A DNA stretch of 64,000 nucleotides. Source: Streptomyces sp. B1I3 (GTDB taxonomy: Bacteria > Actinomycetota > Actinomycetes > Streptomycetales > Streptomycetaceae). The position numbers and the translations under genes were made by a program. This document shows, in pieces, positions 25,180 through 32,360 of the stretch. Under the pieces are notes generated by a model that made no database searches, had not been told where the DNA came from, and saw only the letters and a program-made list of their open reading frames with translations. Position 1 is the first letter of the stretch; each line of letters begins with the position of its first letter. The DNA lies in contig NZ_JAUSYD010000001.1 of NCBI RefSeq assembly GCF_030816615.1, forward strand, positions 4,114,501-4,178,500, given 5' to 3'.

Positions 25180-26577
25180 GTGACGACGATGACCGAAACG
25201 TCTGCTCGTTTCCGTGAGTTCAAGATGCCCGATGTGGGCGAAGGACTGACCGAGGCGGAAATCCTCAAGTGGTTCGTCCAGCCCGGCGACACCGTCACCG
25301 ACGGCCAGGTCGTGTGCGAGGTCGAGACGGCCAAGGCCGCGGTGGAGCTGCCGATCCCGTTCGACGGGGTGGTGCACGAGCTGCGCTTCCCCGAGGGCAC
25401 CACGGTCGATGTCGGCCAGGTGATCATCGCGGTGGACGTGGCACCCGGCAGCGGAGACGCACCGGCGGCACCCGCAGCCGTGCAGGAGCCTGTGCCGGAG
25501 CCCGAGCCGGAGGCCGCGCCCAAGGGCCGCCAGCCGGTGCTGGTCGGTTACGGCGTGGCCGAGAGCTCCACGAAGCGCCGCGCCCGCAAGGGGGTGGAGG
25601 TACCGGGCCCGGCCGCCGCCGCGGTCCAGGCCGAGATCAACGGCCACGGCCCCGTCGTGCCGGAGAGCCGTCCGCTCGCCAAGCCGCCGGTACGCAAGCT
25701 GGCGAAGGACCTGGGCATCGACCTCGCCACGGTCACCCCGACCGGCGAGGGCGGCGTCATCACCCGCGAGGACGTCCACGCGGCGGTGGCCCCGGCCCCC
25801 GCCGAGGCCCCGGCACCGGCGCCGGCGGCTGTGGCCGCTCCCGCACCGGCCGTCGGCGCACCCACGGCGGAGGCGGGCCGGGAGACCCGTATCCCGGTCA
25901 AGGGCGTACGCAAGGCCATCGCCCAGGCCATGGTCGGCAGTGCCTTCACGGCGCCGCACGTCACCGAGTTCGTGACCGTCGACGTGACGCGCACGATGAA
26001 GCTGGTCGCGGAGCTCAAGGAAGACAAGGACATGGCGGGCGTCCGGGTCAACCCGCTCCTGATCATCGCCAAGGCGCTCCTCGTCGCGATCAGGCGCAAC
26101 CCGGCGGTCAACGCCGCCTGGGACGAGGCCGCCCAGGAGATCGTGCAGAAGCACTACGTCAACCTGGGCATCGCCGCGGCCACGCCGCGCGGCCTGATCG
26201 TGCCGAACATCAAGGACGCGCACGACAAGACCCTGCCCCAGCTGGCCGAGGCCCTGGGCGAGCTGGTCTCCACGGCCCGCGAGGGCAGGACCTCCCCGGC
26301 GGCCATGGCCGGCGGCACGGTGACCATCACCAACGTCGGTGTCTTCGGTGTCGACACCGGCACGCCGATCCTGAACCCGGGCGAGTCCGCGATCCTCGCG
26401 GTCGGTGCGATCAAGCTCCAGCCGTGGGTCCACAAGGGCAAGGTGAAGCCCCGCCAGGTCACCACGCTGGCTCTGTCGTTCGACCACCGGCTGGTCGACG
26501 GCGAGCTCGGCTCCAAGGTGCTCGCCGACGTCGCGGCGATCCTGGAACAGCCGAAGCGGCTGATCACCTGGGCCTGA
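25180..26577 (+). CDS. bkdH: Dihydrolipoamide acyltransferase (E2), second copy
   Basis: A 465-residue E2. The single lipoyl domain has VCEVETAKAAVEL; the peripheral-subunit-binding domain is PVRKLAKDLGIDLATVTPTGEGGVITREDV; the catalytic domain ends with LSFDHRLVDGELGSKVLADV, carrying the histidine/aspartate pair. Compared with bkdC the linker is longer and more Pro/Ala-rich. GAGGAGAGGG lies before GTG 25180. The TGA stop is held in the loop of a perfect 14-bp hairpin, followed by a second stronger terminator before the convergent DD-peptidase gene. Confidence 0.88.
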   Translation: MTTMTETSARFREFKMPDVGEGLTEAEILKWFVQPGDTVTDGQVVCEVETAKAAVELPIPFDGVVHELRFPEGTTVDVGQVIIAVDVAPGSGDAPAAPAAVQEPVPEPEPEAAPKGRQPVLVGYGVAESSTKRRARKGVEVPGPAAAAVQAEINGHGPVVPESRPLAKPPVRKLAKDLGIDLATVTPTGEGGVITREDVHAAVAPAPAEAPAPAPAAVAAPAPAVGAPTAEAGRETRIPVKGVRKAIAQAMVGSAFTAPHVTEFVTVDVTRTMKLVAELKEDKDMAGVRVNPLLIIAKALLVAIRRNPAVNAAWDEAAQEIVQKHYVNLGIAAATPRGLIVPNIKDAHDKTLPQLAEALGELVSTAREGRTSPAAMAGGTVTITNVGVFGVDTGTPILNPGESAILAVGAIKLQPWVHKGKVKPRQVTTLALSFDHRLVDGELGSKVLADVAAILEQPKRLITWA

Positions 26578-26592
26578 CGGCCCAGGTGATCA
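26561..26592. terminator. Hairpin enclosing the bkdH stop codon
   Basis: Arms 26561-26574 (TGATCACCTGGGCC) and 26579-26592 are perfectly complementary; the four-base loop TGAC contains the TGA stop codon of bkdH (26575-26577). It may act in termination or mRNA 3'-end protection. Confidence 0.6.
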
Positions 26593-26608
26593 GGGACGGA
26601 AGCTGAAA

Positions 26609-26645
26609 AGGAGGGGCCTGCCGCACCACGCGGCAGGCCCCTCCT
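26609..26645. terminator. Bidirectional terminator between bkdH and the DD-peptidase
   Basis: Perfect 16-bp inverted repeat with arms 26609-26624 and 26630-26645 and loop ACCAC. It is preceded by AAA and followed by CCT-rich sequence, and lies between convergent genes. Confidence 0.82.
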
Positions 26646-26656
26646 GGTGCGCCGGG

Positions 26657-27556
26657 CTACTTCTTGAAGGAGTAGTCCAGAAGCTTCTTGGCATCGGCGG
26701 ACCGGGTGGTCACGGAGGTCGAGGTGAGGACCGTGCCGATGACCGTCCTGCCGTTCCGGGTCGCGGCGAAGACCAGGCAGTACTTGGCCGTCGGACCGGA
26801 ACCGGTCTTCACACCGATCGCCCCGCTGTAGGTGCCGAGCAACGGGTTGGTGTTGGACCACGCCATGTAGCGGTAGCCGCCGCTCTTGGTCGTGACCTTC
26901 TGCTTCGTCGACCTGGTCTTCACGATCGCGCGGAACGTGGAGCTCTTCATCGCGCTGCCGGCGATCTTCGTCAGGTCGCGGGGCGTCGAGTAGTTGGCCC
27001 CGCTGCTGATGCCGTCGAACGAGTCGAAGTGCGTGTTCTTCAGGCCGAGGCTCTTCGCACTGGCGTTCATCTTGCCGATGAAGGACTTCACCCGGGCGGC
27101 GCGCGTGGTGCCGGAGCCGAACTTGTCCGCGAGGGCGTACGCCGCGTCGCAGCCCGAGGGCAGCATCAGCCCGTACAGGAGCTGGCGGACCGTCACCTTG
27201 TCGCCGACGATGAGCCGGGCCGAAGAGGCGTTCTTCGAGACGATGTAGTCGCTGTACGCCTTCTGGACGGTGACCTTGGCGTCCAGGTTCAGGTTCTTCT
27301 GGGCCAGCACCACCTTGGCCGTCATTATCTTCGTCGTGGATCCGGTCGAGCGGCGGGTGTCCGCGGCTTTGGTGTAGAGCGTCTTCGCGGTGCCGCTGTC
27401 CATCACGAAGCCGCCCTTGGCGGTGATCGACGGCGTCGGCGGTGTCGCGGCCTGTGCTGTGGTGGCGAACGCGCTGCCTGCCAGGACGGCGCCCGCGGTG
27501 AGGGTCACAGTGGCGGCGACGGTCGCGCGGTTTATGCCCTTAAGACCGATATTCAA
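26657..27556 (-). CDS. K15-type DD-transpeptidase/D-Ala-D-Ala carboxypeptidase (S11 family)
   Basis: A 299-residue exported penicillin-binding protein acting on peptidoglycan stem peptides. A signal peptide covers about residues 1-37 and ends TTAQA. The three active-site motifs are STTK (73-76), SGC (134-136) and KTG (250-252). The cysteine in SGC, where most S11 enzymes have SGN, and the spacing of all three motifs match the Streptomyces K15 enzyme I recall (35-38, 96-98, 213-215 in mature numbering). Transpeptidation may therefore dominate over carboxypeptidation (inference). The ATG at 27556 is the first start. It diverges from the GntR gene. Confidence 0.88.
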   Translation of the reverse strand: MNIGLKGINRATVAATVTLTAGAVLAGSAFATTAQAATPPTPSITAKGGFVMDSGTAKTLYTKAADTRRSTGSTTKIMTAKVVLAQKNLNLDAKVTVQKAYSDYIVSKNASSARLIVGDKVTVRQLLYGLMLPSGCDAAYALADKFGSGTTRAARVKSFIGKMNASAKSLGLKNTHFDSFDGISSGANYSTPRDLTKIAGSAMKSSTFRAIVKTRSTKQKVTTKSGGYRYMAWSNTNPLLGTYSGAIGVKTGSGPTAKYCLVFAATRNGRTVIGTVLTSTSVTTRSADAKKLLDYSFKK

Positions 27557-27777
27557 GTCAAACGCTCCAAATACCCCTGGTTTGCGGCCTCATGAGGGTG
27601 CCGCTCGGTGGTGAGACTCATGAGAGGGGGAGATGGATGTGTTGCTGGACGGGTGTTTCGGTATTCCGTGGACAGGGAGTGTGAACGCCCAGGTGGGCAT
27701 ACCGCTCGAATCGGGTACGGCGTCCCGTATCGCGGAACGATTCCGCCATGGGTGCACGTTGTATCTATGCTGTGCGC
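27557..27777. promoter_or_regulatory. Divergent promoter region, DD-peptidase and GntR
   Basis: 221 bp without a gene. TATGCT at 27766-27771, six bases before the GntR ATG, is a plausible -10 for a leaderless transcript. Short direct repeats of GGTATT/GGGTACGG type are present but no clear operator palindrome was identified. Confidence 0.4.
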
Positions 27778-28467
27778 ATGCCAGCCGCACCCCCTGCCCC
27801 CGCCACCGCCGAGTCCGTGAAGACCTCCATCAAGCAGCCCCCGGCTGCCGAGCGCGTCTACGCCCACATCAAGGAAGCGGTCCTCGACCGCCGCTACGAG
27901 GGGGGCACCCTCCTCACCGAGGGGGATCTGGCCGAAGCGGTCGGCGTGTCCCGTACGCCCGTGCGGGAAGCGCTGCTGCGCCTCGAGGCCGAAGGGCTGA
28001 TCAAGCTCTACCCCAAGAAGGGTGCCCTCGTACTGGCCGTCTCCGCCCAGGAGATCGCCGACGTGGTGGAGACCCGGTTGCTCGTCGAGGAGTTCGCCGT
28101 CCGCAAGGCCGTACCCGCCTCCGCGCAGCTGATCGCCCGGCTGGAACAACTCCTGGAGGAGCAGCGGCAGCTGGCCGAGGCCGGTGACCTGGCGGCCGTC
28201 TCGGTCAAGGACCGCTGCTTCCACGCCGAGATCGTGAAGAACGCGGGCAACGAGATCCTCTCCCGCCTCTACGACCAGCTCCGCGACCGTCAGCTGCGCA
28301 TGGGCGTCGCCGTGATGGAGGCGCACCCCGGCAGGATCGCCGCCAACATCACCGAGCACGGTGAGCTCCTGGACGCCATCAGGGCCGGCGACACGGACGG
28401 TGCGGCGCAGGTCGTGCGGCGCCACGTCAGCCGGGTCAAGGTCCTGGTCCGGGGTGATGACCGGTGA
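27778..28467 (+). CDS. GntR family regulator, FCD-domain (FadR) subfamily
   Basis: A 229-residue regulator. The winged HTH (residues about 20-85) includes YAHIKEAVLDRRYEGGTLLTEGDLAEAVGVSRTPVREALLRLEAEGLI. The C-terminal FCD helical domain shows EIADVVETRLLVEEFAVRKA and HAEIVKNAGNEIL, with histidines (FHAEI, ITEHGELL, RRHVSRV) that bind metal in this subfamily. No ribosome-binding site precedes ATG 27778; a TATGCT hexamer six bases upstream suggests a leaderless message. Its stop overlaps the MFS gene GTG (28464), so it probably controls that carrier in response to an organic acid. Confidence 0.87.
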   Translation: MPAAPPAPATAESVKTSIKQPPAAERVYAHIKEAVLDRRYEGGTLLTEGDLAEAVGVSRTPVREALLRLEAEGLIKLYPKKGALVLAVSAQEIADVVETRLLVEEFAVRKAVPASAQLIARLEQLLEEQRQLAEAGDLAAVSVKDRCFHAEIVKNAGNEILSRLYDQLRDRQLRMGVAVMEAHPGRIAANITEHGELLDAIRAGDTDGAAQVVRRHVSRVKVLVRGDDR

Positions 28468-29771
28468 GTTCCTCCGCACCCACCCTCTCCCTGCCCGGCG
28501 ATCCGCCCGGCGGCCGGCGGGCCGCCCGGATCTGGGGCATCGGCGTCGCCGTCTACTTCGTCGCCATCATCTTCCGCACGAGTCTGGGCGTCGCCGGACT
28601 CGACGCGGCGGACCGGTTCGACGTGAACGCCTCGGCCCTGTCGACGTTCTCCATCCTCCAGCTCCTCGTCTACGCGGGCATGCAGATACCCGTCGGCCTC
28701 ATGGTCGACCGGCTCGGCACCAAGAAGGTCCTCACGATCGGTGCGGTGCTCTTCACCCTGGGCCAGCTGGGCTTCGCGCTCTCCCCCTCGTACGGCACGG
28801 CCCTCGCCTCCCGCGCGTTGCTCGGCTGCGGTGACGCGATGACCTTCATCAGCGTGCTCCGGCTCGGTGCCCGGTGGTTCCCGGCCCGGCGGGGACCACT
28901 GATCGGTCAGGTCGCCGCACTCTTCGGCATGGCGGGCAACCTGGTCTCGACCCTCGTCATCGCCCGCGCGCTGCACGGGTTCGGCTGGACCACGACCTTC
29001 GCGGGCAGTGCGGTCGCGGGTGCGGTCGTGCTCGTACTGCTGCTGCTCTTCCTGAAGGACCACCCCGAGGGCCACGAGCCGCCGCCCGCCGAGCACGCCG
29101 GCGCCGCGTTCGTCCGCAGGCAGATCGCCGCCTCCTGGCGGGAGCCGGGCACCCGGCTCGGTATGTGGGTGCACTTCACCACCCAGTTCCCGGCCATGGT
29201 CTTCCTGCTGCTCTGGGGCATGCCGTTCCTGGTGGAGGCACAAGGGCTGAGCAGGGGGACGGCCGGTGAGCTGCTCACCCTCGTCGTGCTCTCCAACATG
29301 GTGGTGGGGCTCGTCTACGGACAGGTCATCGCCCGGCACCACGGGGCGCGCGCACCACTCGCCCTCGGCACGGTCGCGCTGACCGCGCTGCTCTGGGCGT
29401 CGGCGATCTTCTACCCCGGTGAGCACGCGCCCATGTGGCTGCTGGTCACCCTGTGCGTGGTGCTCGGCTCCTGCGGGCCCGCGTCGATGATCGGCTTCGA
29501 CTTCGGCCGGCCCGCCAATCCGCCGGAGCGCCAGGGCACCGCGTCGGGAATCGTCAACATGGGCGGGTTCGTCGCCTCGATGACCACGCTGTTCGCGATC
29601 GGCGTGCTGCTGGACGCGACCGGCGACAACTACCGCATCGCCTTCGCCTCGGTCTTCGTCCTGGAGGCGATCGGCGTCGCACAGATCCTGCGGCTGCACG
29701 CCGGCGCGACGCGCAGGGAGCGTGACCACCACGTCGTCAGCCGGGTGGAGGCCGTGCACGTGCCCGCGTGA
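28464..29771 (+). CDS. MFS transporter
   Basis: A 435-residue major facilitator protein with about twelve hydrophobic segments. Typical features are the loop 2-3 motif LMVDRLGTKKVLTIGA and LRLGARWFPARRGPLIGQVAALFGMAGN after TM4, which resembles the anion/nitrate-sugar phosphate side of the family. The second half carries WGMPFLVEAQG and GFDFGRPANPPERQGTASGIVNMGGFVAS. The GTG overlaps the GntR stop by the GTGA arrangement. The transported compound is unknown; it is probably the effector, or related to the effector, of the GntR regulator (inference). Confidence 0.86.
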   Translation: MSSSAPTLSLPGDPPGGRRAARIWGIGVAVYFVAIIFRTSLGVAGLDAADRFDVNASALSTFSILQLLVYAGMQIPVGLMVDRLGTKKVLTIGAVLFTLGQLGFALSPSYGTALASRALLGCGDAMTFISVLRLGARWFPARRGPLIGQVAALFGMAGNLVSTLVIARALHGFGWTTTFAGSAVAGAVVLVLLLLFLKDHPEGHEPPPAEHAGAAFVRRQIAASWREPGTRLGMWVHFTTQFPAMVFLLLWGMPFLVEAQGLSRGTAGELLTLVVLSNMVVGLVYGQVIARHHGARAPLALGTVALTALLWASAIFYPGEHAPMWLLVTLCVVLGSCGPASMIGFDFGRPANPPERQGTASGIVNMGGFVASMTTLFAIGVLLDATGDNYRIAFASVFVLEAIGVAQILRLHAGATRRERDHHVVSRVEAVHVPA

Positions 29772-29785
29772 CGCCCGTCCGGCGG

Positions 29786-29819
29786 TGCGCCCGTCCCGGT
29801 CCGCATCCGGACGGGCGCA
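29786..29819. terminator. Terminator between convergent MFS and MDMPI-type genes
   Basis: Arms 29786-29796 (TGCGCCCGTCC) and 29809-29819 are perfectly complementary, and the 12-base loop can extend the pairing with a bulge. It lies just after the MFS stop. Confidence 0.65.
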
Positions 29820-29880
29820 GCCGGTCCGGCACCACCGCACACGGCGGCGTAGGCGGTGTGCCCGCCACAGCGCTCCGGCG

Positions 29881-30705
29881 TTACGGGGTCACGGCGAAGT
29901 GCTGGAGGATCGCGGCGGCCAGCTCCTGGTCGCCGTCGATCTTGATCCGGTCCTCCACCGCGTGCGGCCGGACCCGGCCGCACGCCAGCCGGTAGTAGGT
30001 CTCCCAGTCCATCGCCAGCGTCGCGGCGGGGCCCAGCGACGGCGCACCGTCGACCGAACCGCGGCCGTCGCCGTCGACCCGGACCGTGCGCAGGAACTCG
30101 ACGGGACCGTGGACGTCGAAGACCACGGCCGAGTTGTGCGGCGCGCCCGCGTCCTTGGCGACCACCTTCGGCAGCCCGGCCAGCAGCGTGTCGCGGGCGA
30201 CGAGGGCGCCGGGGGAGTCCAGGTTCCCGGGCTGACCCAGCGTCGTCCGCAGGTCCTGCTCATGGACCCAGACGTCGAAGGCGCGCATGTGCAGCGCCAG
30301 TTCCAGCGTCTGCTCGGCGCCGAGGGGCGCCCGCACCATGGTCTCGGGGGCGCGCGACTCGTTGCGCAGCTGGCGCATGCGCCGGATGAGCGTGTACTCC
30401 AGCTCCGAGGTCATCTCCGGCGCCGTGTGGTGGCGCCGGACGTCCACCTGCATCTCCATGTAGCGCTGGTAGTCGTTCTGCACGTGGTAGAGGTCGCGCG
30501 GCAGCGTGTGGATCGGACGGGGATCGCCGAGCTGTTCGCACTCCATGCCGATGATGTGCGAGACGATGTCGCGCACCGACCAGCCGGGGCAGGGCGTACG
30601 GCGGTTCCACTCCCCCTCGACGAGCGGCTTGACCAGCTCGGCTATCGACTCGATGGAGTGGGTCCAGGCGTCGGCGTAGGTCTGGAGGCTGGGATGGACG
30701 GTCAC
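29881..30705 (-). CDS. Maleylpyruvate isomerase family mycothiol-dependent protein
   Basis: A 274-residue protein with an N-terminal MDMPI/DinB-like helical domain: SIESIAELVKPLVEGEWNRRTPCPGWSVRDIVSHIIGMECEQLGD is the typical opening, and HMRAFDVWVHEQDLRTTLGQPG carries the third metal-ligand region. The C-terminal 100 residues resemble the SCP2-like domain found in these proteins. It probably uses mycothiol in thiol-transfer or isomerase chemistry, but the substrate is not known. The GTG at 30705 is preceded by GAGGGGTCCC; the longer open frame to 30954 has no better start. Confidence 0.82.
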   Translation of the reverse strand: MTVHPSLQTYADAWTHSIESIAELVKPLVEGEWNRRTPCPGWSVRDIVSHIIGMECEQLGDPRPIHTLPRDLYHVQNDYQRYMEMQVDVRRHHTAPEMTSELEYTLIRRMRQLRNESRAPETMVRAPLGAEQTLELALHMRAFDVWVHEQDLRTTLGQPGNLDSPGALVARDTLLAGLPKVVAKDAGAPHNSAVVFDVHGPVEFLRTVRVDGDGRGSVDGAPSLGPAATLAMDWETYYRLACGRVRPHAVEDRIKIDGDQELAAAILQHFAVTP

Positions 30706-30904
30706 GGGACCCCTCGTGCGGTTCTGCGGTGCATGGGCTGGAGAGCAGGGAGTGCCGGCGGGCTGGCCGGCACTGACGGCGCTGTCTGCGGGCTGCGTGG
30801 GAGGTTCGCTCGCTAAGTTACGCTGCGAGCAGGCACCCCGGCAGTGCTTTCGTGTGACGATCGTAGGCCCGTGTTGACGGTCCCCATGCCAGGACGGTGG
30901 TAGT

Positions 30905-31696
30905 GTGCACGCCTCCCTCATCCAGATCGCAGTAAACCCGGACGAGCCGGTCAATTCCCGTAGAGAGCGCGCGGCTTCGCTGGTCGTGGCCCAGCGGGGT
31001 GCGGATCTGGTGGTCCTCCCGGAGCTGTGGCCGGTCGGTGCCTTCGCCTACACCGCGTTCGCCGACGAGGCCGAACCGCTGCGGGGCCCCACGCACGACG
31101 TCATGGCGCAGGCCGCCGCCGAGGCGGGGGTCTGGCTGCACGCGGGTTCGTTCGTCGAGCGTGCCGAGGACGGCACCCTCTACAACACCTCGCTCGTCTT
31201 CTCGCCCGAGGGCGAGCGGACCGCCGCCTACCGCAAGATCCACCGCTTCGGATTCGACAAGGGCGAGGCGGTGATGATGGGTGCGGGCGAGGAGCTCGTC
31301 ACGGTCGCCCTGCCGCAGACCACCCTCGGCCTGGCCACCTGCTACGACCTGCGCTTCCCGGAGATGTTCCGCGGGCTCGTCGACGCGGGGGCCGAGACCC
31401 TCGTGGTCGCTGCCGGGTGGCCGGAGCGCCGTCGCTCGCACTGGACCCTGCTGGCTCAGGCGCGGGCCGTCGAGAACCAGGCGTATGTCCTGGCCGTCGG
31501 GTCGGCGGGCACCCACGCCGGGATCGAGCAGGCCGGGCACAGCCTCGTCGTCGACCCCTGGGGAGAGGTGCTCGCGGAGGCGGGCCCGGACGAGGAGGTG
31601 CTCTCCGTGGAGTTCGACCCGGCGAGGACCGCCGCGACGCGTGAGCAGTTCCCGGCCCTCAAGGACCGCCGCCTCGGACTCGCCCCGCCGCGCTGA
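30905..31696 (+). CDS. Carbon-nitrogen hydrolase (nitrilase superfamily)
   Basis: A 263-residue nitrilase-fold amidase. The catalytic triad is visible as glutamate in VVLPELWPVG, lysine in YRKIHRFGF and cysteine in LATCYDLRFPEM. The SHWTLLAQARAVENQAYVLAVGSAG segment is typical of the omega-amidase/Nit2-like branch, so hydrolysis of a short amide such as a keto-acid amide is likely; the exact substrate is open. The GTG at 30905 gives the family's normal N-terminus. An imperfect direct repeat begins at its stop codon. Confidence 0.86.
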   Translation: MHASLIQIAVNPDEPVNSRRERAASLVVAQRGADLVVLPELWPVGAFAYTAFADEAEPLRGPTHDVMAQAAAEAGVWLHAGSFVERAEDGTLYNTSLVFSPEGERTAAYRKIHRFGFDKGEAVMMGAGEELVTVALPQTTLGLATCYDLRFPEMFRGLVDAGAETLVVAAGWPERRRSHWTLLAQARAVENQAYVLAVGSAGTHAGIEQAGHSLVVDPWGEVLAEAGPDEEVLSVEFDPARTAATREQFPALKDRRLGLAPPR

Positions 31697-31784
31697 GCCA
31701 CCGCCGGCGGGAGCCCGGGTCGTACGTGGAACCCGCGCCGAGCCACCATCGGCGGGAGTCCTGGTTCCACGCGGAACCCGAACC
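31695..31784. repeat. Two adjacent 45-bp imperfect direct repeats
   Basis: Copies at 31695-31739 and 31740-31784 agree at about 35 of 45 positions, sharing GAGCCACC, CGGCGGGAG and GGAACCCG blocks. The first copy overlaps the end of the hydrolase gene (stop 31694-31696). The second contains GTTCCACGCGGAAC, a palindrome with three differences from parS. Confidence 0.55.
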
Positions 31785-31801
31785 GGTGCCGGCCGGACCG
31801 C

Positions 31802-32296
31802 TCAGTCCTCGTCGCGTTCCTTGTCGGCGAGGACGATCACGCACACCGCCACCGCGATGAGCAGGGACACGTCGGCGTCCTCACGGACGATGTCGATGCC
31901 GTACGTCTCACGGACGGTGAGCAGGCGCCGTGAGACCTGGGCGAGCAGTTCGCCGTCGTACTCGATGGCGAACTCGCGATCCAGGATCTTGCCGCTGACG
32001 TCGAGCTCGGTGCCTTCCACCAAGGTCACCCGGTAGTGGTTGCGCAGGAGCGAGAGCCGCTTCCGCCTGATCCGGGCGAGTTCCTCTCCGCCGCGTTCGA
32101 CCACCATCGTGTCGCGCAGACTGACCAGCTTCTGATGGAACTCCACCAGCACCCGGCCGTCCCTGTCCTTCAGCTCGAAGGTGTCGCGGAGCCGCATCGC
32201 CTTGCCGTCGACGAGGAAGAGCTTCCGCCCGTCCGCGTCCTCGATCCAGTAGTCGTCTCCGACGGCGAACAGACGCTCACGCACGAGAAGTCTCAT
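31802..32296 (-). CDS. LURP-one-related family protein
   Basis: A 164-residue protein of the LURP-one-related (DUF567, Tubby-like barrel) family. It opens MRLLVRERLFAVGDDYWIEDADGRKLFLVDGKAMRLRDTFELKD, a repeated pattern of short beta strands, and continues with VLVEFHQKLVSLRDTMVVERGGEEL. The last 20 residues (DVSLLIAVAVCVIVLADKE) form a hydrophobic helix followed by a charged tail. Homologues bind membranes or phospholipids in other organisms, but the bacterial role is unknown. It is divergent from the thioredoxin-NHL gene with only 64 bp between starts. Confidence 0.82.
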   Translation of the reverse strand: MRLLVRERLFAVGDDYWIEDADGRKLFLVDGKAMRLRDTFELKDRDGRVLVEFHQKLVSLRDTMVVERGGEELARIRRKRLSLLRNHYRVTLVEGTELDVSGKILDREFAIEYDGELLAQVSRRLLTVRETYGIDIVREDADVSLLIAVAVCVIVLADKERDED

Positions 32297-32360
32297 GGAT
32301 CACAGGTTCCCCGACGCCCTACCGGAATGCGCGCAGGCCGCGGTGATGTTGACTGGTGTC

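Noticed and set aside
31764..31777. GTTCCACGCGGAAC as a second parS
   Set aside because: It is palindromic but has three differences from the consensus and lies in a repeat; functional parS sites in Streptomyces tolerate few changes.
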